The notes below the pieces were generated by a model. The model saw nothing but the letters and a program-made list of their open reading frames with translations, did not search any database and was not told the DNA's origin. Shown in pieces: positions 32,914 to 39,542 of a stretch of DNA of 39,542 bases (position 1 is its first letter; each line of letters opens with the position of its first letter). The DNA comes from Rufibacter ruber (GTDB taxonomy: Bacteria; Bacteroidota; Bacteroidia; Cytophagales; Hymenobacteraceae). A program made the translations under genes and the position numbers. The DNA is taken from assembly GCF_001647275.1 (NCBI RefSeq), contig NZ_LRMM01000052.1, positions 1 through 39,542 of the forward strand, given 5' to 3'.

Positions 32914-32953
32914 CTGTTTTCGGTCTGTTTTCCTGAAAACAGGTCGAAAACAG
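32914..32953. repeat. Intergenic two-step palindrome, copy 18
   Basis: CTGTTTTCGGTCTGTTTTCCTGAAAACAGGTCGAAAACAG. It lies 3 nt past the comM stop and 25 nt before the end of the convergent glycosyltransferase gene, serving both genes. Confidence 0.85.
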
Positions 32954-32978
32954 CTCAGCTGCACGTACTCTTACCTTC

Positions 32979-34121
32979 TTAGGTTTTAGCTGCTGGGGCC
33001 ACCAGATCTAGTATTGTTTGGGCGAGGGAACCCCAGGAGAACCTTAGCTTTTCTTTTTGGATGTTCGCTTTCATTTCCTCACTTCGGCCTTCATTAAAGA
33101 ACCTGAAGATAGAAGTAGCAATGGCCTCCGGGTCTGCCTCTACGGTGTACCCTACCTCCTGGTCTTTGATCATCTCCTGTAACCCGCCCACGCGGGTAAT
33201 GATCATGGGTTTGTCAAAATGGTAGGCAATTTGAGTTACCCCGCTTTGGGTTGCTCTGCGGTAAGGCTGCACCACCAGATCAGCGGCTGAAAAATACAGA
33301 GCCACCTTGTCATCTGGGATGTACTCTGTTTTCAGGATCACCCTGTCTTCTAAGCCTCCGTCTCTTATGATCTCTGTATAGGGTTCAGGTGCCTCATAAA
33401 ATTCACCTGCTACTATCAGTTTTATGTCCCGCTCCCTCATTCCAGGATCTGTCATGGCTTTTAACAGGATGTCCAGGCCTTTGTATTGCCTGATAAAACC
33501 GAAGAACAGGAGGTAGTTCCCCGTTTGCGGTAAGCCTAAGCGCTGAAGCGCCTCAGCCTGTGGCACAGCAACCCCATAGGTGTCATACAGCGGGTGCGGA
33601 TGAAAAACGGCTGGTTTCTTTTTCTCAAACAACCGTAAGTCCTGCATTACCGCGTCTGACATGGTTACAAACGCGTCACAGGCCTGCAGAAAGTATTTGG
33701 TAAAAGCCGTATCACCTGGTCTTTTCTCATGCGGCACTACATTGTCTGTTAGCGCTACAACTTTTGTGTGGCCGTTTTTCTTTGCCAACCTGGCTACTGT
33801 CCCAAAGCTGGGGCCCATGAATGGGAGCCAATACCTGAAGAGAATAATATCTGGCCTCCTGCTCTGCAGATCTTTGCCAAGCGCTAGCCAGGTGAGGGGG
33901 TTGACAGAACTCAGCCTTCTCTTTATATCAATTCCCTGGGGGGCAGGCCCCTCTACCAGCTGGGTTTTGCCAGGGAACAGTACAGATGGATACTGGGTAG
34001 TGAACGTGATGATTTCAACCTGATGCCCCATCTGTTGCCAGGCACGGGCCAGCCTCTCATTAAAAGTGGCTAATCCTCCCCTGAAAGGGTAAGCCGGGCC
34101 AATCAGTACAATGTGCGCCAT
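32979..34121 (-). CDS. GT4-type glycosyltransferase
   Basis: A predicted GT-B glycosyltransferase of 380 aa. An N-terminal Rossmann half with GPAYPFRGGLATFNERLA is followed by the C-terminal donor half: FGFIRQYKGLDILLKAM (about 223-239), then YFSAADLVVQPYRRATQSGV, which carries the E/Q-x7-E-type donor-loop region in modified form. It probably transfers a sugar from a nucleotide-activated donor in surface-glycan synthesis; substrates are unknown. Its ATG overlaps the stop of the upstream GT2 gene (TAATG), so the two are translationally coupled. Confidence 0.85.
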   Translation of the reverse strand: MAHIVLIGPAYPFRGGLATFNERLARAWQQMGHQVEIITFTTQYPSVLFPGKTQLVEGPAPQGIDIKRRLSSVNPLTWLALGKDLQSRRPDIILFRYWLPFMGPSFGTVARLAKKNGHTKVVALTDNVVPHEKRPGDTAFTKYFLQACDAFVTMSDAVMQDLRLFEKKKPAVFHPHPLYDTYGVAVPQAEALQRLGLPQTGNYLLFFGFIRQYKGLDILLKAMTDPGMRERDIKLIVAGEFYEAPEPYTEIIRDGGLEDRVILKTEYIPDDKVALYFSAADLVVQPYRRATQSGVTQIAYHFDKPMIITRVGGLQEMIKDQEVGYTVEADPEAIATSIFRFFNEGRSEEMKANIQKEKLRFSWGSLAQTILDLVAPAAKT

Positions 34122-35089
34122 TAGCCCAACCCTATTTCATCTCTGATTAAATACTCATTCTTACGTTTGCCAGACAAGGAAACCATCTCAGACATGAACC
34201 CGGCCAGAAAGAGCTGCACGCCAATGATGAGCGCCACTAAGGCTAAGAAGAAGAGAGGTTGGTCAGTGACATCGCGCACGGGCAGGTTCTGGAACGAGTA
34301 GTACATTTTCTCACCAATCAGCCACATGGTGATCAGGAAACCTACCAGAAAGCAGACAAAGCCTAAACTACCAAAAAAGTGCATGGGGCGCTTTTTGAAT
34401 TTAGACACAAACGTGATAGACATCAAATCCAGAAAGCCGTACATGAACCGCTCCAGCCCAAATTTGGTGGTGCCATACTTCCGTTCACGGTGCTGTACTA
34501 CTTTCTCCCCAATTTTGCTAAAACCGTTCCATTTGGCAATCACTGGTATATACCGGTGCATTTCGCCATACACCTCAATGCTCTTCACCACCCGGGCATC
34601 ATATGCTTTCAGGCCACAGTTGAAGTCATGGAGTTTGATTTTGGAGATTTTACGGGTAGCGGCATTGAACAACTTGGTGGGCAGGGTTTTGCTTAAAGGG
34701 TCAAACCTTTTCTTTTTCCAGCCGGAGACAAGGTCATACTCCTCTTCTACTATCATTTGATACAAGGCCGGGATCTCATCTGGGCTGTCCTGCAGATCAG
34801 CATCCATGGTGATCACCACCCTGCCCGTGGTTTCCTTGAAGCCAACGTTCAAGGCGGCAGACTTCCCGTAGTTTCTGTTAAACCGGATGCCTTTCAAATT
34901 TTGATCCCTCTGGGCCAGTTCCTGGATCACCCGCCAGGAAGCATCTGTACTTCCATCATCCACCAAAATGATTTCATAAATAAAACCGTGTGATACCATC
35001 ACACGGTTTATCCATTGGGTTAACTCAGGTAGTGATTCTGCTTCATTCAACAGAGGAATCACTACAGAAATATCAACTTTATACTGCAT
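34121..35089 (-). CDS. GT2-type glycosyltransferase with C-terminal membrane helices
   Basis: A 322-aa polyprenyl-phosphate sugar transferase of the DPM/GtrB/ArnC type. The GT-A domain has VVIPLLNEAESLPEL, LVDDGSTDASW and the DXD-like MDADLQDSPDEIP (about residues 94-106). Two membrane helices at about 230-252 and 268-290 anchor it in the inner membrane. It likely makes a lipid-linked sugar used by another transferase. It starts 5 nt after the DUF4199 gene upstream and shares TAATG with the downstream GT4 gene. Confidence 0.9.
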   Translation of the reverse strand: MQYKVDISVVIPLLNEAESLPELTQWINRVMVSHGFIYEIILVDDGSTDASWRVIQELAQRDQNLKGIRFNRNYGKSAALNVGFKETTGRVVITMDADLQDSPDEIPALYQMIVEEEYDLVSGWKKKRFDPLSKTLPTKLFNAATRKISKIKLHDFNCGLKAYDARVVKSIEVYGEMHRYIPVIAKWNGFSKIGEKVVQHRERKYGTTKFGLERFMYGFLDLMSITFVSKFKKRPMHFFGSLGFVCFLVGFLITMWLIGEKMYYSFQNLPVRDVTDQPLFFLALVALIIGVQLFLAGFMSEMVSLSGKRKNEYLIRDEIGLG

Positions 35090-35094
35090 GTATT

Positions 35095-35613
35095 TTACTC
35101 AAACTCTGGCCGGCTTTTCTTCATGATAGCCGCAACAATTAATGAAATGATTAAACCTATCACCACTGATCCTACAATACCCATGACCAACATCATTCCT
35201 GGTCCAGAAAACTTTTCAGCCATGTTCATGGCCTGTTCAATCTGATCATCACTCATCCCGTTCTTTTCCATTTCCTCTATCTGGGCGTTGCGCGCCTTCT
35301 CAAGAAAACCAGTGTCAATAAACTTAACGTACACAAAGGTGAAGATACTGCCTAACACTCCTGCCACCGCCGAAAGAATCACCCCTATTCCTAATCCTTG
35401 CCCATAAGACATGAACCCCATATTTTCTTTCTTGAAATAGCTATGAGCCATTACAATACCTGCTACCAAAATCAGGATGCTCAGAACTGACATCCATTTA
35501 TTCTGGTGCATTTCAGTGACATATAAGACCAAGCTAAAAATGACCGAGATAAAACCGGTAATTAACCCATAGCGTACGCCTACAGATGATGGGGAGGTAG
35601 TTTGTTCTGTCAT
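35095..35613 (-). CDS. DUF4199 membrane protein
   Basis: A 172-aa protein with four membrane helices (about residues 13-32, 41-58, 72-95 and 138-162) and a charged helical loop between helices 3 and 4 (ARNAQIEEMEKNGMSDDQIEQAMNM). The topology and loop fit DUF4199, a Bacteroidota family of unknown function. The next gene upstream is a second, divergent DUF4199 protein of the same length, so this is a tandem duplication. They are commonly found beside GT2 glycosyltransferases. Confidence 0.85.
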   Translation of the reverse strand: MTEQTTSPSSVGVRYGLITGFISVIFSLVLYVTEMHQNKWMSVLSILILVAGIVMAHSYFKKENMGFMSYGQGLGIGVILSAVAGVLGSIFTFVYVKFIDTGFLEKARNAQIEEMEKNGMSDDQIEQAMNMAEKFSGPGMMLVMGIVGSVVIGLIISLIVAAIMKKSRPEFE

Positions 35614-35628
35614 AACAATATGTTTTAG

Positions 35629-36147
35629 TTATTTTCTAAAAAAGACACTAGAAACGATACTCGTTAAAAAACCAGCCAGCATTCTAAACATAAAAGTCCT
35701 CTGCGCCAGTGTTGTGGCGTTTAGCTCCTTCAGCTTTTCAAATGCAAACTTGTAATTTGGCTCTCCCATCATCTGGATTAACTCCTTCTGATGCAGTCTC
35801 ATGTTCTCCTGCTCCAATATAATATATTGTTGAATCATTTCCTCTCCCGCAAGAAGAGAGAAGATACACAAAAGCACGGCGGTTGTAAACGCAAGAAAAA
35901 AAGTAGTAGCCAGTCCTACTTTAAAGGCTTTGGCAAAACCGATTTCTGCCCCGTAGTACTTTTTGTAATATTTAGTAGCCAGAATAATGAAAACAGGGAT
36001 AAAAAAGACTATAGAAGAGACTTCAGCAACATTTGCGTAAGGGTTCTCTAACCCTAACAATGCTAAAGACACCACATAGACCACTCCTACCACCCCTCCG
36101 GTGACCCCATAACGAATGGCGGTATTTACAACTGCTCTGTCAAACAT
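35629..36147 (-). CDS. DUF4199 membrane protein (second copy)
   Basis: A 172-aa protein with the same helix-loop layout as the downstream DUF4199 gene. It has helices at about 11-32, 38-58, 73-97 and 152-168, and the charged loop with YIILEQENMRLHQKELIQMM. Sequence identity with its neighbour is low, suggesting an old duplication. It sits 15 nt from the next DUF4199 gene and 23 nt from the pyrC-like gene, in one probable operon. Confidence 0.8.
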   Translation of the reverse strand: MFDRAVVNTAIRYGVTGGVVGVVYVVSLALLGLENPYANVAEVSSIVFFIPVFIILATKYYKKYYGAEIGFAKAFKVGLATTFFLAFTTAVLLCIFSLLAGEEMIQQYIILEQENMRLHQKELIQMMGEPNYKFAFEKLKELNATTLAQRTFMFRMLAGFLTSIVSSVFFRK

Positions 36148-36170
36148 ATCTGGAAAGGAGCGATTCTATT

Positions 36171-37469
36171 TTAAAAAGCTGGATTAAGCGTGAAGTGTCC
36201 ATTAAAGTAAGTCCCATATACCTCACCAATGAGTGTCTTACCCAGGAAAGGTGAGTTCTTTGAAACTGAGGCATTGTTCTCCTCTGTAAAGCGCCACTCC
36301 TTTTCTGGACTGAAGAAAGTAAGGTTGGCCACTGCGCCCTCCACTACCTGTGGTGAGGGTAAGCCAAGCACCTGCCTTGCACCGCTGGTAAACATTTCAA
36401 CAATTCTGGTATAAGGGACAGCATCTATTGTAGAACCTACGGCAGTAGCAAAGGCTGTTTGCAAACCAATGATGCCGACATCTGCCAAGTCAAATTCCAG
36501 TTCTTTGGTTTCTACATCACAAGGTGTATGGGCTGAGACAAGGGCGTCAATGGTACCGTCTTGTATTGCTGCTATAATGGCTTGTCTGTCTTGCTCACTT
36601 CTAAAGGGGGGAGACACTTTGTAATTGGTATCAAACGGTTCAATGGTCTCATCAATAAAAGCACACTGGTGCGCAGCCACGTCACAAGTAACCTGCAGCC
36701 CTTTTTTCTTTGCAACTCTAACGGCTTCAAGCGCCCCAGCCGTTGACAGTTGAGAAAAGTGCAACCGCCCGCCTGTGTACTCCAGTAACTGAAGATCCCG
36801 CGCCACCTGCACCTCTTCAGCAATAGCAGGAATACCTTTGAGACCTAATTGCGTACTCACCACGCCTTCATGAATTTGACCACCTGCCGCTATCTTCAGA
36901 TTAACCGGGTGGTTCATCAACACGCCATTGAACAGCTTGATGTAATTCAGCGCTTTCAAAAGTGTATCTTCAGATTGGATAGGGACTAACCCGTCAGAAA
37001 AAGCCACGGCTCCAGCCTGATGCAGATCCAGCAGCTCAGCCAAGTCTCTTCCTTCCAGATGATGGGTTACCGCCGCAAGGGGGTGTAGTTGAACAGGGGC
37101 AGCAACACTTTTCTGTTTGAGCAGCTCCAAAGCCGCTTTTGTTTCTAACACCGGCTGCACATTGGGAAGGCACGCCACTTCAGTGAATCCACCAAGGGCC
37201 GCTGCTTTCATAAAACTATCCAGTGTTTCCCGGTGTTCATACCCTGGCTCCCCGGTAAATGCTGAAAGGTCAAACCAACCAATTGAACAGCAAAGGGATT
37301 CTTCTGTGATAACTTGGACACCTTTCCCAACTTCTTCCTCAGATATGGAAGCATCCATCTTATGAATTCTACCCTCTTTGATTAAAATATCAACAGATTG
37401 CCCGTTAAAGGAGGAAGAACTATCAACAAGGGTTACAGCTTTAAATAAGTGATCCACGTTTTTTTGCAC
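36171..37469 (-). CDS. Dihydroorotase paralogue with lost metal ligands
   Basis: A 432-aa amidohydrolase-fold protein. The usual metal-site motif is replaced by DLSAFTGEPGYEHRETL (no HxH, no substrate Arg), and the ATDHAPH loop by SAHTPCDVET. It is therefore expected to lack dihydroorotase activity. Similar inactive homologs support aspartate transcarbamoylase in other bacteria, but that role is inference. It starts GTG (37469, or 37457), overlapping the end of the BatA-domain gene by about 15-29 nt, which suggests translational coupling. A motif-complete pyrC is at 18308-19648. Confidence 0.85.
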   Translation of the reverse strand: MQKNVDHLFKAVTLVDSSSSFNGQSVDILIKEGRIHKMDASISEEEVGKGVQVITEESLCCSIGWFDLSAFTGEPGYEHRETLDSFMKAAALGGFTEVACLPNVQPVLETKAALELLKQKSVAAPVQLHPLAAVTHHLEGRDLAELLDLHQAGAVAFSDGLVPIQSEDTLLKALNYIKLFNGVLMNHPVNLKIAAGGQIHEGVVSTQLGLKGIPAIAEEVQVARDLQLLEYTGGRLHFSQLSTAGALEAVRVAKKKGLQVTCDVAAHQCAFIDETIEPFDTNYKVSPPFRSEQDRQAIIAAIQDGTIDALVSAHTPCDVETKELEFDLADVGIIGLQTAFATAVGSTIDAVPYTRIVEMFTSGARQVLGLPSPQVVEGAVANLTFFSPEKEWRFTEENNASVSKNSPFLGKTLIGEVYGTYFNGHFTLNPAF

Positions 37470-39396
37470 TTAAAATGACAACCTCAGCCAGAAGACTGAG
37501 CAGGCACAATATTAGGCAATATTTCCACAGCGACATGCCACTTTCTGAGTTTTGAAACAGTTTTTGCAGAGGAAGATTCTCCTCCAGCTCCACTACTTTT
37601 ATACTTGTCCCCTGCTCTTTGGCTATTTCCTCTAATTCATTCACAGAGTAACTTTCTAAGTAAGATTCTTTTCCAGGAATATTCAGCGCAACTGTTGAGA
37701 GTACCTGCTCTCCGGCTACTACTTCATAGAAACCCGGTATTGTGACTTCTGTGGGCAAAGAAATAACAACGTCTCCTTTTCTCACTTTCTGTTCTGGAAT
37801 TATATTCTGAGCATCTTTTCTAAGCGTAATTCCCTCTCTGGAAGCTGCCAATGCGCCTGCAGCAGGCAGCCTGATTTCATCCTGATCTAAAGCATAGGCT
37901 AGCGGAGATGGAGAACCTGTATTATCAGTTATAATTAACTGGTACAGTACTGGCACAAACAAAGGATGCGCCGCAAAAGAAGTTTCTTTCTCTAAAGGAG
38001 CAGAGAAAAGGTGTAATTTCCCTTTCTCTAGTTGAAAGGAGCTCAAGAAGGGACTATTGTCAGAAAACTTTAAGATGGTATGGAAAGCACTGTTCCAAAA
38101 AAGTAGAGGCTGTATCTGAGGCATTTTCATATTCCTCACCTGTTTTTCAAAGATAGATCTAAAAAAAGGATCACTAAGGTCTGGCGCATGTAAGGTTTTA
38201 CTCACAGAAGCTTCTGCACGTATACCTTTCAAACCTATTTCAGTTAGAAGAGAAAGGAGAGCGTCTTGACTCCCAACCGCAGGCACTAAGATCAGTGATT
38301 TCCCCTGCTGAAGCCAATCTTTCATTTCTCTGGCAGTACCTGAGTTGATACTACCGGTAGATGCATCAAAAAACCAAGTGGAAGCAGAGGGTGATTGTTT
38401 TCTGTGTAAAGTAAAAGCAGCTTCTTGCCCCAGAGCCTGCACTACTGGATGGCCCTGCTCAACCTTTTCTCCTATTCTTATTTTAATAGAGGTAGGGGTA
38501 GGAAGAACTGCAAAATATTCATTATCAAAAGGAGACTTAGTGTCTTCTACCACTACTTTAAGCTTAGTGGCAGAATTACCCTCCCCTTTCAAATCAAATT
38601 TGACAATTCCTTTTTGCTGTGGCTCTAACAAAAGTTGAGAGCTACCTACCAGTTTATCACCTACCAAAGCTTTTATTAACACCTGTTCTTTTTCTGATTG
38701 CTGGCTGCCCGCCACTCTAACCATCACGGTAAGTGCACTCCCCGCTAAATAAATAGGTTGATCTACCCAAACAGAGTCAATAAAAAAATTGGGAGAAGAG
38801 GAGCTTGGAACAGAGACAAGTGAAACTGAATTCCTCTTTAAAAAAGTGCTTACCTGCTCTAATGAGAACTGTGACTTTTGAAAGTCTGATATAATAAATA
38901 ATGCGGTAGATTTCTTTTGTTGTGCTACATAGTTCTCCAACTCACTAAAAGTGCGGAATGTCTTTTTAGTTTGAGCATCTGTATTTGCAATACTACTCTG
39001 ATTTTTACCGCCTTGTGCTTCAGAGAGGAAAGCAGTTGTTTTCTGATCAATTAATTCTGCTTTTGAAAAAGCATTTACCTTGGCAACACCTTTCATACTC
39101 CATGAATCATCTACTAGCACCAAGGCATTTGCACCTGCTGCAGCTTCTTGTTCTGATGAATCAGAGATAAAAAGGAAAAAGGCAATAAGCGCTGAGACAA
39201 CAAAGAGTAATCTTGTTAGCAGCAAAACTACATTTTGAAGTTTTTTAACGGATCTGGATCTATGCAGAATGGAGGAAAGAAACTGTATATGAGAAAACTC
39301 AAGTTTCTGCCTTAGCCGAAGGCCAAAGAAATGAATGAAGAGAAGAAGCAAGGACGCAACAGCGGCGCCTGAGGTAAGTAAAAACATCTGCACCAT
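37441..39396 (-). CDS. BatA-domain membrane protein
   Basis: A 651-aa protein. Two N-terminal membrane helices (about residues 5-25 and 55-78) form the BatA-type anchor. A vWA-like region starts with LVLVDDSWSMKG (DDSWS, a MIDAS-like DxSxS), then a long beta-rich periplasmic part, and one C-terminal helix (about 625-645). It resembles the BatA-domain proteins of Bacteroidota, which lie near AAA+ MoxR genes in some genomes, but no such gene is seen here. The 5S rRNA gene ends about 120 nt upstream on the same strand, and the sequence between holds its terminator. Confidence 0.82.
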   Translation of the reverse strand: MVQMFLLTSGAAVASLLLLFIHFFGLRLRQKLEFSHIQFLSSILHRSRSVKKLQNVVLLLTRLLFVVSALIAFFLFISDSSEQEAAAGANALVLVDDSWSMKGVAKVNAFSKAELIDQKTTAFLSEAQGGKNQSSIANTDAQTKKTFRTFSELENYVAQQKKSTALFIISDFQKSQFSLEQVSTFLKRNSVSLVSVPSSSSPNFFIDSVWVDQPIYLAGSALTVMVRVAGSQQSEKEQVLIKALVGDKLVGSSQLLLEPQQKGIVKFDLKGEGNSATKLKVVVEDTKSPFDNEYFAVLPTPTSIKIRIGEKVEQGHPVVQALGQEAAFTLHRKQSPSASTWFFDASTGSINSGTAREMKDWLQQGKSLILVPAVGSQDALLSLLTEIGLKGIRAEASVSKTLHAPDLSDPFFRSIFEKQVRNMKMPQIQPLLFWNSAFHTILKFSDNSPFLSSFQLEKGKLHLFSAPLEKETSFAAHPLFVPVLYQLIITDNTGSPSPLAYALDQDEIRLPAAGALAASREGITLRKDAQNIIPEQKVRKGDVVISLPTEVTIPGFYEVVAGEQVLSTVALNIPGKESYLESYSVNELEEIAKEQGTSIKVVELEENLPLQKLFQNSESGMSLWKYCLILCLLSLLAEVVILSAKKRGSLI

Positions 39397-39464
39397 TTTT
39401 ACCCCAATATAGCGGGGTGCCGCCTCAAAGGCAAGGGGGGGTTGGCCCTGGCAGGGCTTAAACG

Positions 39465-39504
39465 CAGGGAGGCCCCTGCGGTTTCACCCGTGGGGCCTCT
39501 CCTG
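39465..39504 (-). terminator. Terminator of the rRNA operon
   Basis: On the minus strand a GC-rich stem (CAGGAGAGGCCCC pairs with GGGGCCTCCCTG, one bulge) follows the 5S 3' end by 11 nt. Confidence 0.7.
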
Positions 39505-39514
39505 GTAAGGGGGT

Positions 39515-39542
39515 TGGCGGCTACCTACTCTCCCGCGTGTGA
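39515..39542 (-). rRNA. rrf: 5S rRNA, 3' end only
   Basis: The minus strand reads TCACACGCGGGAGAGTAGGT + AGCCGCCA, the conserved 3' end of bacterial 5S rRNA (GGGAGAGTAGG). The rest of the gene lies beyond the window, so an rRNA operon ends here. Confidence 0.85.

Overview
The window reads as chromosomal DNA of a Bacteroidota bacterium, most likely Cytophagales of the Hymenobacteraceae/Rufibacter-Pontibacter kind (the genus is inference). The evidence is a SusC/SusD pair, a bacillithiol gene (bshC), the rpmG-DUF4295-ftsY-rimO ribosomal/SRP block, DUF4199 and BatA-domain proteins, and promoters of the Bacteroidota type (TTTG, about 20 nt, TAnnTTTG).

Layout. 1-5 kb: a minus-strand susC-susD nutrient-uptake operon with a terminator at the left edge. 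5-8.4 kb: 5-formyl-THF cyclo-ligase, bshC and a Crp/Fnr regulator. 8.7-14.3 kb: translation and protein-export housekeeping genes (rimO, ftsY, DUF4295, rpmG, a secreted Xaa-Pro aminopeptidase, rpmB, a DUF5522 protein). 14.3-15.7 kb: gene-free DNA packed with repeats. 15.7-24.7 kb: small unknown proteins, a PfkB sugar kinase, tRNA-His, dihydroorotase, a DEAD-box helicase, a membrane protein, upp and a FemAB/GNAT-like protein. 24.9-32.9 kb: plus-strand genes for a Wzi-like outer-membrane protein, an MsbA-type ABC exporter, GmhA, a lipoprotein and a ComM/YifB Mg-chelatase-like ATPase. 33-39.4 kb: a minus-strand run of two glycosyltransferases, two DUF4199 proteins, a degenerate dihydroorotase paralogue and a BatA-domain protein, followed at the right edge by the 3' end of a 5S rRNA gene.

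The genes are mostly core metabolism, envelope biogenesis (GmhA, Wzi-like, MsbA-like, glycosyltransferases) and pyrimidine metabolism (pyrC, pyrC paralogue, upp). I see no defence locus, CRISPR array, prophage or complete insertion sequence.

The most distinctive feature is intergenic. About 18 copies of a two-step palindrome (arms built from CTGTTTT..GGCCTGTTTT and its complement) lie between genes across the window, several with stems lengthened by locus-specific self-complementary sequence. Other short repeat families accompany them. Three genes (susC, a small membrane protein, comM) each carry an apparent single-base frameshift, and one conserved-looking frame lacks a start codon. These are either true lesions or consensus errors and should be resolved before biological interpretation.
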